From the NCBI RefSeq assembly GCF_041228405.1, contig NZ_CP133888.1:3410001-3474000 (forward strand): a stretch of 64,000 nt of DNA. The letters run 5' to 3'. Both the position numbers and the translations under genes were made by a program. Positions 17,378-27,035 of the stretch are shown here, piece after piece (position 1 is the stretch's first letter; each line of letters opens with the position of its first letter). This DNA comes from Salinilacustrithrix flava. Lineage in GTDB: Bacteria > Actinomycetota > Acidimicrobiia > Acidimicrobiales > Salinilacustritrichaceae. The notes under the pieces were generated by a model. That model had not been told where the DNA came from. It did not search any database and saw only the letters and a list, made by a program, of their open reading frames with translations.

Positions 17378-18235
17378 TCATCCGGTCAGGCTCACGGTGT
17401 TGCCGCCACCCCAGAAGATGAGGGACAGCACCAGGTTGAAGACCACCACGGCCACGATCGAGAGCCGGATGGCCCGGCCGACCGCGACGCCCACGCCGGC
17501 CGGGCCACCGCTGGCGTAGAAGCCGTAGTAGCAGTGGATCAGGGCGACCAGCACGGCGAACACGCACGCCTTCACCAGGCTGTAGAAGATGTCGATCGGT
17601 GGCAGGTAGAGGCGGAAGTAGTAGTCGTAGACGCCCGGGGAGAGCCCGAAGAACTCGGTGGTGACCAGCTTGGTGGCGAAGAAGCTGGCGAACAGGGCGA
17701 TCAGGTAGAGCGGGATGATGGCGATCAGGGCCGCGAGCACCCTGGTGCCCACGAGGTAGCTGATCGGGCGCACCGACATGACCTCGAGGGCGTCGATCTC
17801 CTCGGAGATGCGCATGGCGCCGAGCTCGGCCGTGAACCCGGCCCCGACCTGGGCGGCGAAGGCGACGCCGGCGATGAGCGGGGTGACCTCGCGGGTGTTG
17901 GCGAAGGACCCGATCAGGCCCGTGAAGGCCTCGGCGCCGATCTGCTCGAGACCGGCGTAGCCCTGCAGGCCCACGTTGGCGCCGGTGAAGAACGACATCG
18001 AGAAGATGACGAAGACCATGCCGGCGCCAACGATCAGCGCACCGGCGCCCACCGTGATGTCGGACACGAGGCTGAAGACGACGTTCTTGTACTTGAGGCG
18101 CAGGATGAGCGTCGTCAGCACGTCCCACAGCACCCGGCCGTAGAACGACAGCTGCTTGCCCATGTCCTCGAACCCGTCGCCGACGGATCGACCGAGATCC
18201 TGGGCGGGTCTGGTGAGCTTGGTGACGGCGGCCAT
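17378..18235 (-). CDS. YrbE/MlaE-family ABC permease B
   Basis: A 285-residue membrane permease with five to six hydrophobic helices. The MlaE signature is present: TREVTPLIAGVAFAAQVGAG, then ISEEIDALEVMSVRPISYLV. Start ATG at 18235 was chosen because it lies 11 bases after the upstream permease stop; the same frame is open further upstream inside that gene. With permease A it forms the inner-membrane part of the Mce transporter. Confidence 0.94.
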   Translation of the reverse strand: MAAVTKLTRPAQDLGRSVGDGFEDMGKQLSFYGRVLWDVLTTLILRLKYKNVVFSLVSDITVGAGALIVGAGMVFVIFSMSFFTGANVGLQGYAGLEQIGAEAFTGLIGSFANTREVTPLIAGVAFAAQVGAGFTAELGAMRISEEIDALEVMSVRPISYLVGTRVLAALIAIIPLYLIALFASFFATKLVTTEFFGLSPGVYDYYFRLYLPPIDIFYSLVKACVFAVLVALIHCYYGFYASGGPAGVGVAVGRAIRLSIVAVVVFNLVLSLIFWGGGNTVSLTG

Positions 18236-18246
18236 GGGGATCCCGT

Positions 18247-19017
18247 TCAGAACTTCGGCGGAACGAGCGCGAAGTAGAGGGACGTCATGATCAGGTTGGT
18301 GAAGAAGATGAGGATGAAGGTGATGACCACGCCCTGGTTCACGGCGTCGCCGACCCCCTTGGGCCCACCCTTGGCGTAGATGCCCTTGTAGCAGGACACC
18401 GAGGCGGCGATGAACCCGAACACCACGGCCTTGAACAGCGACGAGTACAGGTCGGGGAGTTGCACGAGCGACGTGAAGCCCTGGAAGTAGGCGCCGGGGG
18501 TGACCTTCTGGATGATGACGTTGAAGAAGTAGCCACCGGAGATGCCCGCGATCGAGACGAGGGACACCATGAACAGGCCCACCGTCGCGGCGGCGTAGAG
18601 CCGGGGGGTGACCAGGCGGTGCACGGGGTTGATGGCCATGACCTCCATGGCGGCGAGCTCGTCGCGGATCTTGCGGGAGCCGAGGTCGGCGGTCATCGCG
18701 GACCCGCCGGCACCGGCGATCAGCAGCGCGGTGGCCACGGGGGCGGCCTCGCGCACGATGGCCAGCACCATGGCCGCGCCCGTGGTGGACTCCGCGCCGA
18801 GCTGGCGGGAGAAGGTGCCGACGTGCAGGGCGATCACCGCGCCGAAGGGGATGCTGATCAGCACGACGGGGATCGAGCACACCTTGGCGATGAACCAGCA
18901 CTGGCCCAGGTACTCGCGCCACCACGACTTGAAGTCCCACGTGCGGCGGAAGCCCTCGAGGGAGATCGCGAACATGTTCCCCGTCTCGCGGACGACGAAC
19001 TGCACCTTGCCGATCAT
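18247..19017 (-). CDS. YrbE/MlaE-family ABC permease A
   Basis: A 256-residue permease of the MlaE family with REAAPVATALLIAGAGGSAM, then IRDELAAMEVMAINPVHRLV, the conserved cytoplasmic-loop region that contacts the ATPase. It begins 28 bases after the ATPase gene stop. It pairs with permease B (about 285 residues), as YrbE subunits always occur in twos in Mce operons. Confidence 0.94.
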   Translation of the reverse strand: MIGKVQFVVRETGNMFAISLEGFRRTWDFKSWWREYLGQCWFIAKVCSIPVVLISIPFGAVIALHVGTFSRQLGAESTTGAAMVLAIVREAAPVATALLIAGAGGSAMTADLGSRKIRDELAAMEVMAINPVHRLVTPRLYAAATVGLFMVSLVSIAGISGGYFFNVIIQKVTPGAYFQGFTSLVQLPDLYSSLFKAVVFGFIAASVSCYKGIYAKGGPKGVGDAVNQGVVITFILIFFTNLIMTSLYFALVPPKF

Positions 19018-19045
19018 CGGATCGTCCAGATCACGTCGAACCGCC

Positions 19046-19909
19046 TCAGACCGTCATCACGCCGTAGTCGTCGACGTCGCGCCCGTCGGCCTCGAGCCGC
19101 CGGCGCTCGCGCTCCATCAGCTCCTTCTCGACCTCCGTGCGCTCGTCGGCGAGCTCGTCCATGCCGATCGGCCCCATGGCCCGGCCGGCGAGGAACTGGC
19201 GGATGAGCGGGTTGTCCGTGGTCCGCATCTCCTGCTTGGACGCGAACTTCACCAGCTTCGCCTGGTACAGCACGGCGATGTAGTCCGACGTCCGCATCAC
19301 CGAGGCGATGTTGTGGGTGATGATCAGGAAGGTGGCGCCGGTCTCCTCCTGGATCTTCTTCACCAGCTCGTCCAGGTAGGACACACGCACCGGGTCGAGG
19401 CCCGAGTCGGGCTCGTCGAACAGGATGATCTCGGGGTCCATCGCCAGGGCCCGGGCCAGGCCGGCGCGCTTCTTCATGCCCCCGGAGACCTCGCCGGGGT
19501 ACTTCTTCATGTGATCGAGCAGGCCGACGAGGCTGGCCTTCTCGAGCACGATCTGCTTGATCTCCTTCTCCGACTTCCTCGTGTGCTCACGGAGGGGGAA
19601 GGCGATGTTGTCGAACATGTTCATCGAACCGAAGAGGGCGCCGTCCTGGAACAGGACGCCGAACTTCCGGCGGACCCGGTAGAGGTCCTTCTCCCCCATC
19701 GACACCGTCTCCTCGCCGTCGACCCAGATCTCGCCGTTGTCGGGGCGCAGGAGGCCGATGACGTTCTTCAGCAGCACCGACTTGCCCGTGCCCGACGGGC
19801 CCATCACCGCCGAGATCTTGCCGCGGGGGATGTCGAAGGAGATGTCCTGGAGCACGGTGTGCGACCCGAAGCTCTTGGTCACGTTGCGCAGCGAGATCGC
19901 AGCATCCAT
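19046..19909 (-). CDS. Mce/Mla ABC transporter ATPase (MceG/MlaF-like)
   Basis: A 287-residue ABC ATPase. Walker A GPSGTGKS (37-44), Q-loop in VLFQDGALF, signature SGGMK (142-146), Walker B IILFDEPDSGLDP (161-173) and switch His in IITHN are all intact. It has the C-terminal extension typical of Mkl/MceG. In mycobacteria this ATPase is encoded away from the mce operons; here it heads the operon, so the ten genes look like a self-contained importer. The 235-base gap upstream (19910-20144) should hold the operon promoter, but no convincing hexamers were found there. Confidence 0.96.
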   Translation of the reverse strand: MDAAISLRNVTKSFGSHTVLQDISFDIPRGKISAVMGPSGTGKSVLLKNVIGLLRPDNGEIWVDGEETVSMGEKDLYRVRRKFGVLFQDGALFGSMNMFDNIAFPLREHTRKSEKEIKQIVLEKASLVGLLDHMKKYPGEVSGGMKKRAGLARALAMDPEIILFDEPDSGLDPVRVSYLDELVKKIQEETGATFLIITHNIASVMRTSDYIAVLYQAKLVKFASKQEMRTTDNPLIRQFLAGRAMGPIGMDELADERTEVEKELMERERRRLEADGRDVDDYGVMTV

Positions 19910-20144
19910 GGGGGCACCTCAGGGTGGTCCGGCGTGTACGGCGACGTTCCGGGCGACCGCGTCCCCAGTGACGTCCGGCACTCCCGAGGGCGTGACCGTA
20001 CGACAGCGCTCCGTGGCGCGCCAACACTGCGCGTTTCGGGATCTACTGCTCAAAGGGTGACGGTCGAACGGAGTTCGATCCGACCCAGCCTTCGCCGTCG
20101 GTCGGGCCGTTCCCTGCCCAGGCCCTGCGCCGGACCCGAGGCGC

Positions 20145-21317
20145 TCAGCAGGAGCTGTAGAGGAGCGGGAACGGGTTCACCGCGGAGCCGCTCGGGTGCA
20201 CCTCGAAGTGCAGGTGCGGGCGGCTGCCGCGGGCGTTGCCCGTGTCGCCGACCGTGCCGATGACGTCGCCGGCGCTGACCTGGCCCGTCTTGCCGAAGGC
20301 GTCGAGGTGGCTGCCGTACATCTTGACGCCCGACGAGGTCGTGAGGCGGAACTGCTTGCCCCCGATGCTGCCGGTGGCGATCTCCACCAGTCCGCTCGCC
20401 GGGGCGCGCACCGGGGTGCCCCGAGGGGCGAACAGGTCGGTGCCGGCGTGGGAGCGACCTCCGCTGCGAGGGAAGCCCCAGTCGTTGAAGAAGGTGCCCC
20501 CGGGGACGGGGCAGACGAAGCCGCCGGCGCCCGAGCCGGTGGACCCGGGGATGGTGAGGGTCTGGCCGATGCGGATGCGGTTCGGGTCCGAGATGCCGTT
20601 CGCCTTCGCGATCGAGCTCGCGGACACGCCGTAGCGCCCGGCGATGGAGCTCAGCGTCTGGCCGGACTGCACGACGTGGGTGCCGCCCGGGGTGCTGGTG
20701 GACCCGCCGATGGCCGGCAGGGAGCCCGGGTTGAACAGCACCAGGCGGGTCGTGGCGTAGATCTTGCCGTCGACCAGGCCGTTCCAGGCGACGAGGTCGG
20801 CCGTGCGGATGCCGTACCGGGCCGCGATGCCGGCGATGGTGTCGCCGTGCTGGACCGTGTGGCGCTGACCGGGGAGCTGCTTGCCGCCAGAGGACGGGGC
20901 CGAGGGTGCGCCGGTCGTGACCGGCCGGGCCGTGCCCTGGACCTGCAGCGATCGCCCGACCACGATCAGGTTCGGGTTGGCGATCCCGTTGGCGCTGGCC
21001 AGCGCGGACACGGTGGTGCCGTAGCGGGCTGCGATGCTGGCCAGCGTGTCGCCGCTGCGAACGGTGTGGGTCGCAACCGTCGGCGACGACGGCGCGGCGC
21101 CCCCACCGGGGATCTTCAGCGTCGTGCCGGCCATGATCAGGTTCGGGTTCGCGATGCCGTTGGCATCGACCAGGGCCTGGACCGTGGTGCCGTTGCGCTG
21201 GGCGATGGAGCCCAGCGTCTCGCCGCTGCGGACCACGTGGGTCCCGGAAGCGGCGATGGCGAAGACGCCGACGGTGATCAGCGCAACGATGTCTCGTGGG
21301 CGAAGGGGGACGCGCAC
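20145..21317 (-). CDS. secreted LysM and M23 metallopeptidase
   Basis: A 390-residue envelope enzyme. An N-terminal signal-like segment (IVALITVGVFAIAASG) is followed by four LysM repeats (THVVRSGETLGSIA, THTVRSGDTLASIA, RHTVQHGDTIAGIA, THVVQSGQTLSSIA), then an M23 domain with zinc-site motifs SHAGTD and HLHFEVHP. LysM binds peptidoglycan and M23 cuts its peptide bridges, or serves as an activator if inactive. GTG at 21317 is preferred because AGGAGG lies nine bases upstream; the TTG at 21323 would leave only three. Confidence 0.92.
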   Translation of the reverse strand: MRVPLRPRDIVALITVGVFAIAASGTHVVRSGETLGSIAQRNGTTVQALVDANGIANPNLIMAGTTLKIPGGGAAPSSPTVATHTVRSGDTLASIAARYGTTVSALASANGIANPNLIVVGRSLQVQGTARPVTTGAPSAPSSGGKQLPGQRHTVQHGDTIAGIAARYGIRTADLVAWNGLVDGKIYATTRLVLFNPGSLPAIGGSTSTPGGTHVVQSGQTLSSIAGRYGVSASSIAKANGISDPNRIRIGQTLTIPGSTGSGAGGFVCPVPGGTFFNDWGFPRSGGRSHAGTDLFAPRGTPVRAPASGLVEIATGSIGGKQFRLTTSSGVKMYGSHLDAFGKTGQVSAGDVIGTVGDTGNARGSRPHLHFEVHPSGSAVNPFPLLYSSC

Positions 21318-21411
21318 GTGCAAATGCCTCCTGCGGTCTCCGCCCGCTCGGAAGTGACGGCAACGTACCGAAGCCCCTCCAGCAACTCAACCCCCAATCT
21401 CAACATCAGCC

Positions 21412-23016
<1,605 letters not shown>

Positions 23017-23024
23017 GGCGGGAG

Positions 23025-23030
23025 ATGCTA
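23025..23030 (-). promoter_or_regulatory. -10 for the double ThyX-like gene
   Basis: TAGCAT with eight bases to the GTG at 23016, near-leaderless spacing. Confidence 0.4.
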
Positions 23031-23083
23031 CGGGCTCGGTGCGCTCCGGCCGGTGACCACTGCGCGTGCTCCCTGCCGTGCCG

Positions 23084-24271
23084 TCATCGGCGGGCGGCGA
23101 CCTGCTCGCGGTGCTCGGCCGTGATGGCGTCGAGCAGTCCGGGCTGCATCCAGAGGTCGGCCACGGTCCAGGCCAGCGCCTTGGCGCCGTCGAGCACCGC
23201 GGCATCGCCCAGCGGACCGGCGGCGAAGCCGGCGAAGGCCTCCGTGTGGATCGCCGTGCCGGGGTCGGCCGCCTGGATCATGGGGTGGATCGAGGGGACG
23301 ACGTACGACACGTCGCCCATGTCGGTGGAACCGACCACGCAGCAGGTCTCGTCCGGCACCCGGACGTCGCGCCCGAGTGCCGCCGCGTTCGCGGCGTAGA
23401 GGTCGCAGTAGGTCTCGACGGGCACCATGTCGGCGTACGGGGGCTCGAGCCAGTCCAGCTCCACCTCGCAGCCCGCGGCCGCGGCGCCCGCTTCGAGGCA
23501 GGCCACGACCCGGGCCTTGAGCGCCTGCAGCCGAGCGACGGTCGGCGACCGGACGTACCACTCCGCCTGGGCCCGGGACGGGACGATGTTCGGCTTCTCG
23601 CCGCCGTCGGTGAACACGCCGTGGATGCGCTCGTTCGGGTCGATGTGCTGGCGGAGCGCGGCGACGTTCACGTACCCGAGCACGGCGGCGTCGAGGGCGT
23701 TGCGACCCCGCTCGGGCGCCGCCGCGGCGTGGGCGGACTCGCCGCGGTAGGTGGCCAAGCACCGGTGGATGGCCACGGTGTCCATGCCCCGCAGGTCGGC
23801 GCCGGAGGGGTGGACCATCATCGCGGCATCGACGCCCTCGAACGCGCCGGCCCGGATCTGGAGGACCTTGCCGCCTCCCCCCTCCTCGGCGGGCGTGCCG
23901 AGGATGGTGACCCGGCCCTCGCACACGTCGGCGACCGCGGCAGCCGCCAGTCCGGCGCCGAGGCCGGCGGCCGCGATGATGTTGTGCCCGCAGGCGTGGC
24001 CGATGCCGGGCAGCGCGTCGTACTCCAGGCACACCGCGATGTTCGGTCCGCCGGTGCCGGCGTGGCCGACGAAGGCGGTGTCGAGGCCGTGGGAGCGCCG
24101 CTCGGTGGCGATGCCCTGGTCCTCGAGGACGTCGCAGAGCAGGTCGTGGGCGTGGCGCTCCTCGAAGTTCAGCTCCGGGTTGGCGTGGATGCGGTGGGAG
24201 ACGTCGAGGAGGAGATCGGCCCGGCGGTCGATCTCCTCGGCCATGCGGTGCTTGACGGCGTCGAGGTCCAT
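23084..24271 (-). CDS. M20 family metallo-amidohydrolase
   Basis: A 395-residue M20D-type peptidase/amidohydrolase. Metal-site motifs are present: YDALPGIGHACGHN, then GTPAEEGGGGK, and a C-terminal His near SIHPMIQ. The family includes AbgB-like and N-acyl-amino-acid amidohydrolases; substrate not determined. The ATG at 24271 has TACGCT exactly six bases upstream (leaderless). It diverges from the two-domain GNAT gene across 59 bases. Confidence 0.92.
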   Translation of the reverse strand: MDLDAVKHRMAEEIDRRADLLLDVSHRIHANPELNFEERHAHDLLCDVLEDQGIATERRSHGLDTAFVGHAGTGGPNIAVCLEYDALPGIGHACGHNIIAAAGLGAGLAAAAVADVCEGRVTILGTPAEEGGGGKVLQIRAGAFEGVDAAMMVHPSGADLRGMDTVAIHRCLATYRGESAHAAAAPERGRNALDAAVLGYVNVAALRQHIDPNERIHGVFTDGGEKPNIVPSRAQAEWYVRSPTVARLQALKARVVACLEAGAAAAGCEVELDWLEPPYADMVPVETYCDLYAANAAALGRDVRVPDETCCVVGSTDMGDVSYVVPSIHPMIQAADPGTAIHTEAFAGFAAGPLGDAAVLDGAKALAWTVADLWMQPGLLDAITAEHREQVAARR

Positions 24272-24277
24272 CGGGCG

Positions 24278-24283
24278 AGCGTA
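24278..24283 (-). promoter_or_regulatory. leaderless -10 for the M20 amidohydrolase gene
   Basis: TACGCT with six bases to the ATG at 24271. Confidence 0.48.
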
Positions 24284-24330
24284 GGGCCAATTCGCTGGAG
24301 CCCGGTCGTCGGTGGTGCGACACTCCGGCG

Positions 24331-25359
24331 ATGCCCGGCATCGAGGTGCACCAGGTCACCGAGGACCGCCCCGACCTCCTGGAGGCACTGGTCGCGGTGC
24401 GCGCCGTCACCGATCGCGAGGTCAACCCCGATGACCCGCCGGCGCCGGCGGAGGAGGTCGCCCCGGAGCTGTTCAGCGAGTGGGCGATGGTCCGCCACGT
24501 CGGGTTCGTGGCGTCGGTCGACGGGTCCCCCGCCGGTGAGCTCGGTCTGGCTGCGGAGAAGACGGAGGAGAACGCCCACATGGTCGACGTGGAGTGGCTC
24601 GCCGTCGACCCGCTCCATCGACGTCGAGGGGTGGCCGACGCCCTGCTGCGCACCGGGCTCGGTTGGGCCGAGGACCACGGCCGGAGCGCTGCGGTGCTCT
24701 GGGCGCCGACGCTGCCCGGCGGAGCCGGACGGGCCTACGCCGAGCGCTGCGGGGCCACGCTGCGCCTCGAGGAGCGGTGCAGCCGCCTGCCGGTCGCCGA
24801 GCTCGACCGGGTCCGCCAGGACGAGTGGCTGCGGGCCGGACGGGAGCGCACCGATGGCTACCGCATCGTGCAGTGGGTCGGCCCGACACCCGAGCAGCAC
24901 CTCGAGGCGCTCGTCGCGGCCCACCGCGCCATGGAGGACATGCCGACCGACGAGCTCGACTGGACGGTGCCCCCGATGACGCCCGAGCGGCTGCGGTCCC
25001 GCGACGAGGTCTGGGCGGCTCGCGGCCGGTGCAACGTCTCGACGCTGGCCCTCGCACCCGACGGCGCGGCGGCCGGGCTGTCCGAGCTGCAGATCAACAC
25101 CCATCGCCCGGAGCTCGCCGGGCAGGGCGACACCGGGGTCGTCGCCGACCATCGCGGCCACGGCCTCGGCCGGTGGCTGAAGGCGGAGAACCTCCGCCTG
25201 GCCCTGGACACCGAGCCGCGGATCCGGATCGTGGAGACCTACAACGCCGAGTCCAACCCGTGGATGCTGGACATCAACGTCGCCATGGGGTTCCGGCCCC
25301 ACGTCGGGTACCAGGCCTTCCAGGGCGACGTCGCCGCCATGCGCAAGATCGTGGGCTGA
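24331..25359 (+). CDS. two-domain GNAT acetyltransferase
   Basis: A 342-residue protein with two GNAT domains, the layout of mycothiol synthase and related enzymes. The first domain has VDVEWLAVDPLHRRRGVADAL and the second GVVADHRGHGLGRWLKAENL, each carrying the acetyl-CoA binding R/Q-x-x-G-x-G/A pattern. It does not show enough to call it MshD. Start ATG at 24331 has GACACT six bases upstream, a weaker version of the leaderless pattern. It is convergent with the dehydrogenase gene, nine bases apart. Confidence 0.85.
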   Translation: MPGIEVHQVTEDRPDLLEALVAVRAVTDREVNPDDPPAPAEEVAPELFSEWAMVRHVGFVASVDGSPAGELGLAAEKTEENAHMVDVEWLAVDPLHRRRGVADALLRTGLGWAEDHGRSAAVLWAPTLPGGAGRAYAERCGATLRLEERCSRLPVAELDRVRQDEWLRAGRERTDGYRIVQWVGPTPEQHLEALVAAHRAMEDMPTDELDWTVPPMTPERLRSRDEVWAARGRCNVSTLALAPDGAAAGLSELQINTHRPELAGQGDTGVVADHRGHGLGRWLKAENLRLALDTEPRIRIVETYNAESNPWMLDINVAMGFRPHVGYQAFQGDVAAMRKIVG

Positions 25360-25368
25360 CCGGCGCGG

Positions 25369-26355
25369 TCAGACCGGGTGGCGCAGCACGACCTTGCCCA
25401 GCTGGTCGCCGCTGCGCAGCCGCTCGAGCGCGTCGGGGTAGTCGGCCCGGTCGAACACCTCGTCCACCGCCACGGGCAGGCCGAGGTCGACCAGGCGGGT
25501 GACGGCGTCGAACTCCTCGTAGGAGCCCATGGTCGAGCCGATGATCTCGATCTGCTTGAAGAACAGCTTGGGCAGGTCGACCTCGACCTTCTGGCCCGAC
25601 GTTCCCCCGCACACGGCGAGGCGCCCGCCCGGGACCAGCGACCGGACCGATGCGTCCCACGTCGCCGGGCCGACCGACTCGACCACGACGTGGGCCTTCA
25701 CCGGCCAGCTCGGCTCGGAGGAGTCGAAGCCGGCCGTGGCGCCCATGGCCACGGCCTGGTCGATCTTGGCCCGGTCGCGGGAGGTCACGTAGACCTCGGC
25801 ACCCATCCGCAGCGCGAGGGCCAGCGCGGCCATCGAGACACCGCCGCCGATGCCCACGACGAGCACCGTCTCCCCCGCCACCAGGCGGGCCCGTCGGAGC
25901 ATGCGGTAGGCGGTGAGGGTGGCCAGCGGGTAGGCGGCGCACTCCTCCCAGGTGCGTGACTCGGGCTTCGGGACGATGTTGCGGGCCGGCACCACCACGC
26001 CGTCGGCGTGGCCACCCCAGCGCTGCTCGCCCAGGATCTGGAAGCCGCGGCCGACCGGTGCGTCGTTGCCGAGGTGCACGACCGCATCCATCGTCGACAC
26101 GGCGGGGTTCACGACGACCTCGGCCCCGACCTCGAGGTCGAGCCCCTCCCCCACGGCGTCGATCACGCCGGCCACGTCGCACCCCGGCACGTGGGGCAGC
26201 GTCGGCTTCGGCATGCCCCGGGTGAGCCACAGGTCCATGTGGTTGAGGGCGGAGGCCACCGGGCGCACCCGCACCTCGCCGTACCCCGGCTCGGGGGTGT
26301 CGATGGTGCCGAACCGGTAGCTGCCGGGCGACTCGTCCAGGATCCAGGCGTCCAT
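25369..26355 (-). CDS. MDR-family (zinc-type) alcohol dehydrogenase / quinone oxidoreductase
   Basis: A 328-residue medium-chain dehydrogenase/reductase. It has the GroES-like start (GYGEVRVRPVASALNHMDLW), PHVPGCDVAGVIDAVGEG, and the Rossmann motif VVGIGGGVSMAALALA for NAD(P). The four-Cys structural zinc loop of classical alcohol dehydrogenases is absent, and GHE is replaced by GCD, so a zinc-free quinone-oxidoreductase-like role is more likely. It is separated from the upstream genes by a strong terminator, so it is its own unit. Confidence 0.88.
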   Translation of the reverse strand: MDAWILDESPGSYRFGTIDTPEPGYGEVRVRPVASALNHMDLWLTRGMPKPTLPHVPGCDVAGVIDAVGEGLDLEVGAEVVVNPAVSTMDAVVHLGNDAPVGRGFQILGEQRWGGHADGVVVPARNIVPKPESRTWEECAAYPLATLTAYRMLRRARLVAGETVLVVGIGGGVSMAALALALRMGAEVYVTSRDRAKIDQAVAMGATAGFDSSEPSWPVKAHVVVESVGPATWDASVRSLVPGGRLAVCGGTSGQKVEVDLPKLFFKQIEIIGSTMGSYEEFDAVTRLVDLGLPVAVDEVFDRADYPDALERLRSGDQLGKVVLRHPV

Positions 26356-26371
26356 GGCCGGCGATTCAACC

Positions 26372-26422
26372 GGAAATCTCGTGGATCGGTCACACCTGTG
26401 GTGACCGATCCACGGAATTTTC
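26372..26422 (-). terminator. strong hairpin terminator after helY/lipid-kinase-like genes
   Basis: A perfect 14-base stem CGTGGATCGGTCAC / GTGACCGATCCACG (26380-26393 and 26401-26414) with a seven-base loop. Flanking A- and T-rich arms (AAAT / ATTT) pair further, giving roughly 20 base pairs with one mismatch. It follows the stop at 26424 directly and ends in ATTT on the minus strand. Confidence 0.8.
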
Positions 26423-26423
26423 G

Positions 26424-27035
26424 CTACACGACGACGGTGAGGGCGTCGGGCACCACCCGGATGGAGAGGGCCCTGGCCTCCCCCACCCGCTCGCCGTCGA
26501 GCCACACCGACGTTCCGGGGGCCAGATCGAGCTGCACGGCCTTCACCCGTCGCTCGCTGATGCCGGGGTGCGGGACGTGGGTGCCGGTGCGCAGGCGGCT
26601 GCGGGCCTTCCACCGGTCCCCGAGGGACAGGTCGGCCTCGAACAGGTCGAGGCGACCGTCGCCCGGGTGCGAACGCGGAGCGACGTCCCAGTCGCCGAGG
26701 AACTGCGCGTTCATGGCAGCCACGATCGGACCGCGCCACCACGATCGGCGGGCGACGAGGTGGGCGACGAAGAAGTGCAGCGAGCCGTCGACCAGGACCT
26801 CGCCGAGATCGACGGGCAGCGCCTGGGCCTCGGCGCTCCGCAGCCGGTCCTCCCGGCCGGAGGCCCCGCAGGTGCGGGCCAGGTCGCCGGCAAGGAGGCC
26901 GAGCGTCGGCACCGCTCGGTTCGCGCGGCGGGCCTCGGTGACGGCGCGGCGGGCCTCCAGGTCCGAGGCCACCACGATGCCGTCGTCGGGGAGGGCGCCC
27001 GGGCCGCCCCACGGCTCGCCCTTGCGGACCGTCAC
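26424..27035 (-). CDS. degenerate diacylglycerol/lipid-kinase-like protein
   Basis: A 203-residue protein. The C-terminal ~95 residues match the beta domain of YegS/diacylglycerol-kinase-like proteins (NAQFLGDWDVAPRSHPGDG, then LDLFEADLSLG and VWLDGERVG). The usual catalytic GGDGT is missing, and the following LGLLPxGTxNDLART element is reduced to LGLLAGDLARTCG, so kinase activity is unlikely. The GTG start shares four bases (GTGA) with the helY stop, so it is translationally coupled to the helicase. A lipid-binding pseudoenzyme is the best guess. Confidence 0.75.
   Translation of the reverse strand: MTVRKGEPWGGPGALPDDGIVVASDLEARRAVTEARRANRAVPTLGLLAGDLARTCGASGREDRLRSAEAQALPVDLGEVLVDGSLHFFVAHLVARRSWWRGPIVAAMNAQFLGDWDVAPRSHPGDGRLDLFEADLSLGDRWKARSRLRTGTHVPHPGISERRVKAVQLDLAPGTSVWLDGERVGEARALSIRVVPDALTVVV

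Noticed and set aside
20064..20078. TCGAAC-GGA-GTTCGA inverted repeat upstream of the Mce operon
   Set aside because: Six-base arms alone are weak, no promoter hexamers flank it, and similar short repeats are common in GC-rich DNA. It could be an operator but the sequence does not support a call.
24331..25359. Calling the two-domain GNAT protein mycothiol synthase (MshD)
   Set aside because: The layout is right but no MshD-specific stretch was recognised; similar double-GNAT proteins have other roles.
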